Source of the DNA: Niastella sp.
GTDB lineage: Bacteria > Bacteroidota > Bacteroidia > Chitinophagales > Chitinophagaceae
NCBI GenBank assembly: GCA_021154515.1
Contig: JAJKIL010000103.1
Span: 1 to 16,675 of the forward strand
Length of the DNA stretch: 16,675 nucleotides
Reading direction: 5' to 3'
Under the pieces are notes generated by a model, which was not told where the DNA came from, made no database searches, and worked only from the letters and a program-made list of their open reading frames with translations. Numbering within the stretch: position 1 is the stretch's first letter; each line of letters opens with the position of its first letter. This document shows, one piece after another, positions 1 to 8,067 of this stretch. The translations under genes and the position numbers were made by a program.

Positions 1-272
1 AACATATACTCCCGGGGATCCTCAATGTAGTCAACATACGTTTGCGGCAGCACCCGTTCATCCCGGCCCGAACAATCTACCTGTACGCTGCTGGCATCTT
101 TTACTTTATTAAGCCGGTAAATACCCGATTCAACCGGTATCCAGTTCAACAGATGGGTAAGCCAGCGCGGGCTGATCGTTATCATTTGTGGAACCGTACG
201 GGTTGCAATGGCCAGTTGCCGGGCCGCTACATCCCCAAGGGCGGTTTGCTTTTTTGTTACTTCCTCTGACAT
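1..272 (-). CDS. Family 2A encapsulin shell protein, N-terminal part (partial)
   Basis: The first 90 residues are visible, starting at the ATG on 272-270 and running off the left edge. Family 2A encapsulins have the HK97 phage capsid fold and assemble into a protein shell that, in studied cases, encloses a cysteine desulfurase. Recognition rests on the conserved N-terminal pattern: an LG.VAARQLA.ATRTVPQM stretch (about residues 12-30), then SPRWLTHLLNWIPVESG (about 34-50), YRLNKVK (about 52-58), and LPQTYVDY and DPREY near the cut edge. No signal peptide is present, as expected for a cytosolic shell. The gene is divergent from the SusC/SusD pair. I found no convincing -33/-7 promoter on this strand; an inverted repeat at 461-475 could serve both directions. 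Cargo and partner genes should lie to the left, outside the window. The family call is from memory of the sequence pattern, and I am fairly sure of it. Confidence 0.82.
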   Translation of the reverse strand, partial: MSEEVTKKQTALGDVAARQLAIATRTVPQMITISPRWLTHLLNWIPVESGIYRLNKVKDASSVQVDCSGRDERVLPQTYVDYIEDPREYM

Positions 273-460
273 ATGGTTGATTTTTTAATTAGAAAAATAA
301 TTCTCCGATAGCCTCTATGCAGTTCCACCTCCTGTAATATACAGCATTTTGTTTAGTCCACTCTTTTTGTGTACTATTTAATATACATATTTAAAACTAT
401 CAAGTTTCGTGCAGTCATCCATTGCATTCACCACTTACATATTTGCTGAAACATTTTAGT

Positions 461-475
461 CTATCATTTTGATAG
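461..475. promoter_or_regulatory. Perfect inverted repeat overlapping the -33 element, candidate operator
   Basis: The sequence is CTATCA-TTT-TGATAG, a perfect 6-bp dyad with a 3-base centre. The -33 element TTTG (468-471) of the SusC promoter lies inside it, so a bound protein would block sigma factor contact. A single half-site CTATCA recurs at 397-402 nearer the encapsulin gene. The binding protein is unknown; an Rrf2/CymR-type sulfur regulator is only a guess from context. Confidence 0.5.
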
Positions 476-498
476 GTTTGCGACTTACCATATATTTG
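468..498 (+). promoter_or_regulatory. Bacteroidota-type promoter for the leader peptide and SusC/SusD
   Basis: TTTG at 468-471 and TATATTTG at 491-498 are separated by 19 bases. Both match the known consensus of the Bacteroidota primary sigma factor (TTTG at -33, TAnnTTTG at -7) exactly and at the preferred spacing. The start of transcription should fall near 502-508, which is essentially at the ATG of the short reading frame at 508. The SusC message would then carry an untranslated or leader region of about 215 bases. Confidence 0.75.
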
Positions 499-507
499 CA
501 CCATCAA

Positions 508-588
508 ATGAGAACGACTAACCCACATACACTGTTACACCCATTCTGCCTTTATTTGCCGTACACCTGTTGCTGTTGTACTGGTTAA
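508..588 (+). CDS. Cysteine-rich 26-residue leader peptide, candidate attenuator ORF
   Basis: The ATG at 508 opens a 26-codon frame that ends in TAA at 586-588. Its start reads MRTTNPHTLL and its end reads CCCCTG. The four consecutive cysteine codons (568-579, TGT TGC TGT TGT) sit two codons before the stop, and a fifth cysteine is at residue 14. The ATG is only 10 bases beyond a consensus -7 element, so the message would be leaderless or nearly so. Runs of one amino-acid codon late in a short leader are the hallmark of ribosome-mediated attenuation, and polycysteine leaderless ORFs of this type control sulfur genes in mycobacteria. Here it precedes a SusC/SusD transporter and faces an encapsulin family tied to cysteine desulfurase. 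Function is inferred; codon-level conservation has not been tested. Confidence 0.6.
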   Translation: MRTTNPHTLLHPFCLYLPYTCCCCTG

Positions 589-655
589 CAGTTTACTCTT
601 AACACTTTTCTACTACTGGTACATGGTTCGCCAGGCGGGCCAAAAAATTTGCTTT

Positions 656-686
656 GCCATACACCATCCTGTTACGATGGCTGGTG
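656..686 (+). promoter_or_regulatory. Hairpin in the SusC leader, downstream of the cysteine-rich ORF
   Basis: CCATC (664-668) pairs with GATGG (676-680) around a 7-base loop, and alternatives GCCAT (656-660) with ATGGC (677-681) or CACCA (662-666) with TGGTG (682-686) compete for the same bases. A weaker stem, GGTTCG (625-630) with CGGGCC (636-641) using two G-U pairs, lies upstream. Neither is followed by a U-run, so neither is a standard terminator. Competing pairings fit an RNA switch, but this is by eye only. Confidence 0.3.
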
Positions 687-719
687 ACATCACTATTCTA
701 TACATTAACCTAAATAAGT

Positions 720-3700
720 ATGCTACAAAAACAAGGCTTGCTCGCACTGATATTGCTATTCAGCAGCGGGCTTTTCGCACAAACAAAACTAATACGCGGT
801 GTGGTGCTGGGCGCTGAAAACAAACAGCCCCTCGAAGGCGCAACCGTTGTCGTGAACAAATCAGAACACCCCGTTGTTACCAATTCCCAGGGACGTTTTG
901 AAGTGGAGTTAACGCAGGACAAAGCACTGCTCACCATTTCATTTGTAGGAAGAGAGTCCTACGAAACAGAAGTAAAGGCTGGTCAGCCAGACCTTACCAT
1001 TCTTTTAAAGGCTTCTAATTCCACTCTGGAAGAAGTGGTGGCGGTAGCGTATACGACCGTTAAACGGTCAGGATATCCTGGCGCAGTGACCTCCATCTCT
1101 TCCGATAAAATAAACAACCGGCTCACGCCCAATATCACCAATGCGTTGCAGGGCCTGGCGCCCGGGATACAAACCACTTCCGCCAATGGACAGCCTGGTA
1201 ACAGTTCCACCATTCGTATTCGTGGCGTGGGAAGCATCAATGCCTCCAGCGCCCCGCTGTTCGTGGTGGATGGGGCGCCGTATGAAGGCGATATCAATGC
1301 GCTCGACCCGGCGGATATTGCCGCAATCAGCATACTGAAAGACGCTACAGCCGCCAACCTGTATGGTTCACGGGCAGCCAATGGCGTTATTATCATTACC
1401 ACCAAACAGGGAAAGAAGGGCGATGCCGTTATCAATGCCACCCTGAATCAGGGCTGGGGCAGCCGGGCGGTAAAAGATTATGACAAGCTGGGTACCGATC
1501 AATATTTTGAATTGTATTGGGAAGCCCTGCGCAATAAAGCGCTTTCTAATGGGCAAACAGACGCGCAGGCAGCTGCTACGGCCAGCAGTGCATTAGTGTC
1601 AAATCTTGGCATCAATCCTTATGGCGCTGCTTATCCGGAGCCTGTTGGCCATGATGGCAAGCTCGTTGCAAGCGCCAAACCATTATGGAACGATGATTGG
1701 GAAAAAGGCATGCATCAGAGCGCGAAATACACGCAGGCGCAACTCAGCTTTTCAGGCGGTAGTGAAAGATCAACTTACTATGTTGGCGGCGGTTATACGA
1801 ATAATGATGGCGCTTTTCTTTCTTCCGGTTTTAAACGCTATAACTTCAGAAGCAATCTTACGTTGCAGGCAAAGCCCTGGTTAAAAGTGGGTCTTAACAT
1901 CAACGGCGCCAGCACTTCGCAGGACTATCCCACCTCCTCCGATTCAAAGCAGGCCAATGTAGTGCTGTTTGGCCGTACCATTCCCGGCTTCTATCCCATT
2001 TATCAGCGAAATGCCGATGGCAGCTACAAGCTCGATAACATTGGCCAACGGCAATTCGACTACGGCGCTTACCGGCCCAATGCCGCCTTACCGAAGTACA
2101 ACCTCATTGGCTCCATGCCGTTAAACAGATCAAGAAATACCAATGAGAATGTTTCTACCCGCACGTACCTCGAAGCGGCCATTACCAAAGCGCTGAAAAT
2201 TAAAACAAGCTTCAACCTGGATTATACCAACCTCAATTCATTGTACTACACCAATCCATTGTTAGGGGAAGATGCTGCGATTGGTGGTACCGTACAAAAA
2301 AACAGTAACCGTTTTCTCGCTTATACCTGGAACAACATTGCCACCTACGACCTCGATATTGCATCGGCACATCATATCAACCTGCTGGCAGGACATGAAT
2401 ACTATTATCTGAATTCGAGCGGACTGAGTGGCAACCGCCAGAATTTTGCCCTGCCTTATCTGTATGAACCCGTGGCGGCCTCACAGCTGATGGACTTCAC
2501 CGGCACTTCCGATAATTATACCAAACTGAGCTTTTTCGGCCAGGGACAATATAATTACCTCGGTAAATATTTCTTTACCGCCTCTGTGCGCAGAGATGGT
2601 TCTTCCCGCTTTTCGCCCGATAGCCGCTGGGGTACTTTCTGGAGCACCGGCGCCTCCTGGCGGATCTCGGAAGAAGAATTTTTGAAACCCGTAAACTGGC
2701 TGAGCGCCCTGACAATAAAAACAAGTTATGGTGCTTCCGGCAACGACAACCTATCCACTACCAATGGCGGTTATTATGCTTACCTTCCGTTGTACAGCAT
2801 AGAAAACAACCTCGGTAATGGCGGTGTGGTTCCTTCCCGGCTGCCAACACCTGGGTTAAAATGGGAAACCAACCTGAACTTCAACACCGGTGTTGATTTT
2901 GGTTTTTTGAAAAACCGTATTTACGGAAGCTTTAATTATTACAGAAGAACCAGTAAAGACCTGTTGTACTCCAAACCACTGGCCGGGTCTACGGGCTTTA
3001 CCGCCATAAGCGCCAATATCGGCGAATTACGCAATACCGGTGTGGAACTGGAACTGAACGTTGTTCCCGTCAGCAACAACGACTGGCGCTGGCTGGTAGG
3101 CATTAACGTTGCCCACAATAAGAACGAGATCACCTCCCTGCCACAAAAAGAGATCATCAGCGGCACCAAAAAATTGATGGTGGGCACCTCTGTGTATGAT
3201 TTCTTCCTGCGTCAGTGGGCCGGTGTGGATGCTGCCACAGGTAATCCTATGTGGTACCGCACTACGGCCGATGGTAAAAAGGAAACTACTTCTACCTACT
3301 CGCAGGGTACACAATATTATACAGGCTCTGCCCTGCCCGATGTAACCGGTGGCATTACCAGCTCGCTTACCTATAAACAAGTGGAATTATCATTTGTATT
3401 CGCATATAGCCTGGGCGGTAAAGTACTGGATGCAGATTATATTTCCCTGTTGACCGGTGCAGTAAATCCCGGCCGTAACTGGTCGCCGGAATTGTTGAGC
3501 CACTGGACACCCGACCACACCAATACCAACGTTCCGCGTTTTACCACCGACGATCTGGGCTTTACCTCCACCTCTTCCCGGTTTTTATACGATGCTACCT
3601 ATGCACGTTTGAAACAATTATCGCTGGGTTACAATATTCCGGAAAAACTGTTGGGGAGAATAGGATTTAAATCGGCCAAAGTATATGGGCTCGCAGAAAA

Positions 3701-3818
3701 CCTGCTGACCTTCTATGGCCACAAGGGCATGGACCCCGAACAGGCTGTTGATGGCACCACCTACTATCAGTACCCGCAAATGAAAACCATCTCCGTGGGC
3801 GTACAGATAGGCTTATAA
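720..3818 (+). CDS. SusC/RagA-family TonB-dependent outer-membrane transporter
   Basis: This 1032-residue protein imports an unknown ligand across the outer membrane using TonB energy, working with the SusD lipoprotein downstream. It starts with a signal peptide (basic start, hydrophobic LLALILLFSSGLF, cleavage near FA-Q at about residue 21). A carboxypeptidase-regulatory-like domain follows (about 23-95), then a TonB-box-like stretch EEVVAVAYTTVKRSG (about 102-116), the plug domain (about 118-228; motifs IRIRGVGS, PLFVVDG, ILKDATAANLYGSRAANGVI) and the beta-barrel to the C-terminus. No STN signalling domain is present, so no anti-sigma control is expected. Length is typical for SusC. The start at 720 gives a proper signal peptide; there is no clear ribosome binding site, usual for this phylum. 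Transcription probably begins near 505, after a consensus promoter, passing through a cysteine-rich leader ORF. No polysaccharide-degrading genes adjoin it, so a glycan substrate should not be assumed. Confidence 0.93.
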   Translation: MLQKQGLLALILLFSSGLFAQTKLIRGVVLGAENKQPLEGATVVVNKSEHPVVTNSQGRFEVELTQDKALLTISFVGRESYETEVKAGQPDLTILLKASNSTLEEVVAVAYTTVKRSGYPGAVTSISSDKINNRLTPNITNALQGLAPGIQTTSANGQPGNSSTIRIRGVGSINASSAPLFVVDGAPYEGDINALDPADIAAISILKDATAANLYGSRAANGVIIITTKQGKKGDAVINATLNQGWGSRAVKDYDKLGTDQYFELYWEALRNKALSNGQTDAQAAATASSALVSNLGINPYGAAYPEPVGHDGKLVASAKPLWNDDWEKGMHQSAKYTQAQLSFSGGSERSTYYVGGGYTNNDGAFLSSGFKRYNFRSNLTLQAKPWLKVGLNINGASTSQDYPTSSDSKQANVVLFGRTIPGFYPIYQRNADGSYKLDNIGQRQFDYGAYRPNAALPKYNLIGSMPLNRSRNTNENVSTRTYLEAAITKALKIKTSFNLDYTNLNSLYYTNPLLGEDAAIGGTVQKNSNRFLAYTWNNIATYDLDIASAHHINLLAGHEYYYLNSSGLSGNRQNFALPYLYEPVAASQLMDFTGTSDNYTKLSFFGQGQYNYLGKYFFTASVRRDGSSRFSPDSRWGTFWSTGASWRISEEEFLKPVNWLSALTIKTSYGASGNDNLSTTNGGYYAYLPLYSIENNLGNGGVVPSRLPTPGLKWETNLNFNTGVDFGFLKNRIYGSFNYYRRTSKDLLYSKPLAGSTGFTAISANIGELRNTGVELELNVVPVSNNDWRWLVGINVAHNKNEITSLPQKEIISGTKKLMVGTSVYDFFLRQWAGVDAATGNPMWYRTTADGKKETTSTYSQGTQYYTGSALPDVTGGITSSLTYKQVELSFVFAYSLGGKVLDADYISLLTGAVNPGRNWSPELLSHWTPDHTNTNVPRFTTDDLGFTSTSSRFLYDATYARLKQLSLGYNIPEKLLGRIGFKSAKVYGLAENLLTFYGHKGMDPEQAVDGTTYYQYPQMKTISVGVQIGL

Positions 3819-3841
3819 TGTTCAACTTTAATTACAATTGT

Positions 3842-5350
3842 ATGAAAACATATAAATCATATATATACTTTGCAGCGCTGGTGTTCGGTTTATCTGCCTG
3901 CAACAAGCAATTAAACACGGCCCCTACCAATGCAGTGCCCGAAGAAATTGTTTTGAGATCCGTTGCCAATTTAAATACGCTGTATGAAGGCTCCTGGCGT
4001 GCTTTGATGGATGATTTTTATAGTGACATCTATGGCAATCCCGGCTTTAAAACCATTGCACTCGTAAGCGAAGCCATGGGCGATGATGTGGCGTTGATCA
4101 CTACCAAATACAGTTATGCCCCCGTTTACCGGTTCACCCAAATGGTTGATAAAACCCAAAGCCGTAACAATGCCATCTGGAACCAGTTGTACAAGATCAT
4201 CAACAGCACCAACATCATTATTGCCAATGTAGATAATGTAACCGGCGATGCTACAGCCAAACAGGTGCTGAAAGCACAGGCACTGGCATTGCGGGCACAC
4301 CTTTATTTAACCATCGCTTCGTTCTATCAGTTCTCCTATTTAAAGGACCCGCTCGCTAAAACAGCGCCCATCTATACAACGCCCACCACCGACACTACGC
4401 GTGGTAATCCGAAAGCAACCCTGAAGGACATCTATACACAGGTGTTTGCTGATTTGTTGCAGGCAAAGGGATTGCTCGATGGGTATCAACGTACGGCCAA
4501 ATACAAGATCAACAAAGATGTAGTAAACGGATTGCTGGCACGCGCTTATTTGAACACGGGACAATGGCTTTCCGCCGCCGCAGCCGCCGATGAAGCATTG
4601 AAGAACTATCCGCTGATGCCACCAGCAGATTATACCAAAGGATTCAACGACGTAAACAATTCAGAATGGATCTGGGGACACCCGGAAATACCCAGCCAGA
4701 GCGATGGCAGTTACAGCTTTAACTTTCTGGACGTGTCTTCTCCTGTCTCTGGTTATTACAGCTTTATGGCCGATCCGTTCTTTGGCGAATTGTTCGACAA
4801 TGGCGATATCCGCAAAACTCTTTTCTCCTGGGATAATAACCCGGGCCGCGAAGGAAACCTGCAATATAAAAAGTTCAGGTTCCGCGACGACGAAACCGGT
4901 GATCTTGTTTTGATGAGAAGCGCTGAAGCTTACCTGATAAAAGCGGAAGGGTATGCACGTGAGAACAACATTACCGAAGGCGCCGCTGCACTCAATGCAT
5001 TACGTACCGCCCGGGGCGCCATTACTTTTGACCCCACTGGCGCTACTCAACAACAATTGATCGATGCCATTCTTGTTGAACGCCGCAAAGAATTATGGGG
5101 AGAAGGTTTTGCCCTGGCAGATATTATCCGCAACCAATTGCCTGTAGTACGTAAGCCGTATGTAGATGGCAGCGGTAATGACCGGAAGGTTACCATTACC
5201 ACGCCAGATGGCGTTACCAAACAGGTGCCGGCAAAATATCACACGGCCCTGAAATTTGCTGATGGCACGCCTTTCGTTGCCAACAGCCCTAATTATTTGT
5301 TCACCATTCCGCAGACAGAAGAACAAAACAATCCGAACCTGTTCAATTAA
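3842..5350 (+). CDS. SusD/RagB-family nutrient-binding outer-membrane lipoprotein
   Basis: SusD-type proteins form a lid over the SusC barrel and help bind the ligand. Starting at 3842 gives 502 residues with a short lipoprotein signal and lipobox LSAC at residues 17-20. An in-frame ATG at 3818, overlapping the susC stop as TAATG, adds eight residues and could be used through translational coupling; the compact signal favours 3842. Typical features follow: helical TPR-like segments (about 110-170 and 215-265), an LMRSAEAYLIKAEGYAREN stretch, ERRKELWGEGFALADIIR, and the common C-terminal IPQTE..NPN ending in LFN. The gene directly follows SusC and shares its promoter. A 16-bp hairpin closes the unit just after the stop. 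Ligand identity cannot be read from the sequence. Confidence 0.92.
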   Translation: MKTYKSYIYFAALVFGLSACNKQLNTAPTNAVPEEIVLRSVANLNTLYEGSWRALMDDFYSDIYGNPGFKTIALVSEAMGDDVALITTKYSYAPVYRFTQMVDKTQSRNNAIWNQLYKIINSTNIIIANVDNVTGDATAKQVLKAQALALRAHLYLTIASFYQFSYLKDPLAKTAPIYTTPTTDTTRGNPKATLKDIYTQVFADLLQAKGLLDGYQRTAKYKINKDVVNGLLARAYLNTGQWLSAAAAADEALKNYPLMPPADYTKGFNDVNNSEWIWGHPEIPSQSDGSYSFNFLDVSSPVSGYYSFMADPFFGELFDNGDIRKTLFSWDNNPGREGNLQYKKFRFRDDETGDLVLMRSAEAYLIKAEGYARENNITEGAAALNALRTARGAITFDPTGATQQQLIDAILVERRKELWGEGFALADIIRNQLPVVRKPYVDGSGNDRKVTITTPDGVTKQVPAKYHTALKFADGTPFVANSPNYLFTIPQTEEQNNPNLFN

Positions 5351-5364
5351 AAAAACACTATAAA

Positions 5365-5400
5365 TGAAAAAGCCAGGCTGGAAACAGTCTGGCTTTTTCA
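5365..5400. terminator. Bidirectional intrinsic terminator after SusD
   Basis: A 16-bp stem (5365-5380 with 5385-5400, one G-U pair) closes on a GAAA tetraloop. The 5' arm has AAAAA and the 3' arm has TTTTT, so it works in both directions. It lies 14 bases past the SusD stop and 9 bases from the stop of the convergent S41 protease gene. Confidence 0.9.
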
Positions 5401-5409
5401 TTATTTACA

Positions 5410-7416
5410 TCATTGTATTTTCATCATTGTTTTCAGCACCTGTTCAAGGTAAATATCTTTGGCTAACCCTTTTACCCAGGGGCCATTATCTTTTCCGGGA
5501 AGCTCCCTTATATCCATCTTTCTCTTGTCAGGCAATTGCAGAATGGTTTCAAACCGGTGGGCTATCCGGGCTCGCTGTACAAGATAGGCCCTGAACAGCC
5601 CCAGCGGCATCCCCTGCCCTCTTGTATTGCGAAAATTCCCCAGTGAGTCATTGTACCGGCGAATGCTGTTAAAAGCACTGTCATGGCTAATATCCTGTTC
5701 TGCATGCGCTGTCAGCTGATCTATGTTACTACTGGCTTGAGGTGTAAATGCGATAGGTTGTATTTTGTCCCAGTTCAATGCAAAAGGCATATTTCCTTCG
5801 TGGATGCCCTGGGTTTCGTAAATATCAGGCAGCACAATATCCGGGATCACTCCTTTTTGTTGCGTGGAGCCGCCATTGATGCGGTAGAATTTTTTTACGG
5901 TGAGTTTCAATGCCCCTTCTTTTTCCAGGCTCAGCTGCATTTGGGTTTGTACGGTACCCTTACCGAAAGTGGAACTGCCTATTATAACCCCTCGTTTATA
6001 ATCCTGGATGGCAGCGGCAAAGATCTCCGAAGCAGAAGCGCTCAGTTCGTTGACCATTACAGCAAGCGGGCCACTGTACAATGGTTCCGGCCGGTTGCTG
6101 GCCAATATTTGCGGCGTTCCATTGCCTGCTTTTACCTGTACTACAGGCCCGCGACCCACAAATAAGCCCACCATCTTTATTACCTGGGCCAGGGAACCGC
6201 CACCATTATTGCGCAGGTCGATAATGATGCTGTTTACGTTCTCCCCTTTCAGCTTAATCACCTCCTGCTCTATATCGTCTGCACAATGCGCGCCATCTTC
6301 ATGCGTGAAATCATCATAAAATACGGGCAGATAGATATACCCTGTTTTTTTGCCATCCTTCATGATGATGGCGCTTCTGACGCCTGCTTCCTCCCTGCGT
6401 ATTTCCTCTCTTACCAGTGCTACGTCAATTATACTGCCATCTCCTTTCCTGCAATAAAGTTTTACCACAGTACCCTTTTCACCCCTGATGAGCCGGGCCA
6501 CTTCTTTAACCGACATACCTTCTACTTCAGTCAGCGTGTCTTCATTTCCCTGCCCCACCTTTACGATCTGGTCATTAATGGCCAGGACATTGCTCTTCCA
6601 GGCAGGACCGCCGGCATCGAGCGAGGCGATAATTACATGGCCTTCTTCATCTTCCTGTAACAAAGAACCAATGCCGTAAAAACGATTGGCCATGTGCTGG
6701 TCAAATTCCTGTTTGTCGAGCGGCGGAAAATAATCAGAGTGCGGATCTGCATAACGGAGAATGCAGTTCAGGTAATTACTGAAAAGCTGTTGCGTATTCT
6801 GTGCAAAGTATCGGGTAAGCTTTCTGTCCAATTGTTTTAAGAGGCTTTCGCGGGCCTGCTACTCCAGCTGCTTATCTGTTTTGCCATGGGTGGCGTCACC
6901 GGTTTTACTTTGTGCGCGTTGCTCCTGCAGGGCTGTTAATTTATCCAGTACAATTTGTTTCAGGTAATTGTTCCATCTTTGCTCGCGCACCGCTTCATTC
7001 CGGGGAAATTCCACCGGTTCCTGATCAGGAAAAATACTATCCTTGTCATTGAAAGTAATGGGGCGTGATAACAACCGCCTGTAGATCACAGCAGCCTCGT
7101 TGTACCTTTTTGCATACAGACTGGTTACGGCCGGGAAAAATTTTATGGAATCGCCATGCAATTCATTATCCAGCGAAAGTTTATAGGCGCCAAGCAGCAG
7201 GATATCTTCTTCCAGAAAGATATTTTTACGGTTATCAAGCGTATGTAAGTGGGCTTCCCAGATCCCTTCAGAAAAATGGTCATTGATCACCGGTTGCAGG
7301 TAATGCCTTTGTTCCAGCATAGTACCCACCTGGGTCAGGATCCTTTGTTGGTCATCAGGCGGCCCGGTAAAAGACAGCAGGATCAGGCAAACAATCGTTA
7401 TTATTCCTTTTTTCAT
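5410..7416 (-). pseudogene. S41 carboxy-terminal processing protease (Prc/Tsp type) with in-frame amber codon
   Basis: The reading frame from ATG at 7416 encodes a signal peptide and the N-terminal Tsp domain for 185 codons, then meets TAG at 6861-6859. The same frame continues without loss for another 482 codons to 5410. The text across the stop reads DKQLE-stop-QARESLLKQLD. The second part has RYADPHSDYFPP, a PDZ domain (about residues 245-330 of the combined frame), the S41 core with LRNNGGGSL, and the catalytic Ser461 in NELSASASEI and Lys486 in FGKGTVQ. These 25-residue spacings match E. coli Prc Ser/Lys. The C-terminus has the usual extra domain. Combined length (668) fits the family. 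A TTG at 6831 could restart translation, but that product would lack a signal peptide. One change (for example CAG or GAG to TAG) explains the break; a sequencing error or suppressed stop is possible. The gene alone would process periplasmic proteins. Confidence 0.88.
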
Positions 7417-7620
7417 CTATTACACCAACGTGTCTGGGAGACTTTTATTATAACCCCGGAACTTTGTACATATAATATCTTCATCTTCAATGGATCCCTC
7501 CATAAGGCAAGCGGGATGATGGGAACAACCGTCAATCTGCTTAATAATCGCTGTTATTCTCTATGTATAGCGAAAGGACATAAAGACAAAGCTTATTTTC
7601 GGGATAAATTATGAACAAAT

Positions 7621-8067
7621 ATGGATCGCCATGACAGCAGAATACTTCAGTTGCTCGCAGAAAATGCCCGCATTACCGGTGCGGACATAGCCCGAAAAAT
7701 AAATCTTTCGCTGCCTGCAGTAACAGAACGATTACGCAAGCTTGACAGATCGGGGTATATAGAAAAGTACACGATAAAAGTAAACCGGCAACAATTAAAC
7801 CTGCAATTGCTGGCATTTATCCAGGTTTGGATCGATCACACCAAAACCGTACCGGTAAAAGAGAACCTTATTGCACTAAACGAAGTACTCGAATGTCACC
7901 ATACAGCCGGTGATTACGATCTATTGCTGAAAGTTCTGGTAAAAGATACGTTGGCACTGGAAGAATTGCTGGTAAAAAAGATAAAATCCATAAAAGCGAT
8001 CACCCGCACCAATACCACCATTATCCTCAGCACCTATAAAGAAGAGATCAACACAAAAAACTTTTAA
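7621..8067 (+). CDS. Lrp/AsnC-family transcriptional regulator
   Basis: This 148-residue protein has the standard two-part Lrp layout. Residues 3-60 form a winged helix-turn-helix (DSRILQLLAENARITGAD, then ARKINLSLPAVTERLRKL and SGYIEKYT), which binds DNA. Residues about 65-140 form the RAM ligand-binding and oligomerisation domain (AFIQVWIDHT, HHTAGDYDLLLKV), which usually senses an amino acid. Its length is typical. The stop is followed immediately by the ATG of the next gene, so the two are probably one operon. The start at 7621 is the only one that fits; a nearby ATG at 7611 is out of frame. The intergenic region before it has GAACTTTG at 7459-7466 as a weak -7-like match. The regulated genes and effector cannot be told from the window. 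Confidence 0.92.
   Translation: MDRHDSRILQLLAENARITGADIARKINLSLPAVTERLRKLDRSGYIEKYTIKVNRQQLNLQLLAFIQVWIDHTKTVPVKENLIALNEVLECHHTAGDYDLLLKVLVKDTLALEELLVKKIKSIKAITRTNTTIILSTYKEEINTKNF

Larger units (their letters stand above)
273..719. promoter_or_regulatory. Divergent regulatory region between encapsulin and SusC genes
   Basis: This 447-bp stretch has no long gene. It is AT-rich in its left half. It holds an inverted repeat (461-475), a promoter (468-498), a cysteine-rich short reading frame (508-588) and a hairpin (656-686), each listed separately. A lone half-site CTATCA is at 397-402. The part between 273 and 395 shows no clear element; the promoter for the encapsulin gene is presumably there but does not match the consensus well enough to place. 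Confidence 0.6.

Noticed and set aside
318..347. A 10-codon minus-strand frame (MLYITGGGTA) with a GGAGG-like stretch, before the encapsulin gene
   Set aside because: No promoter element lies at a suitable distance, there is no repeated codon that would sense an amino acid, and such a short frame is expected by chance.
623..817. 64-codon plus-strand frame overlapping the susC start
   Set aside because: It runs out of frame into the susC signal peptide region and has no recognisable sequence; the SusC start at 720 explains the DNA better.
3818..3841. TAATG overlap as the true SusD start
   Set aside because: It puts eight extra residues before a complete lipoprotein signal; kept only as an alternative because translational coupling is possible.
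7417..7620. Search for a riboswitch or operator before the Lrp/AsnC gene
   Set aside because: Only a weak -7-like GAACTTTG (7459-7466) was found, with no stem-loop or dyad strong enough to call.
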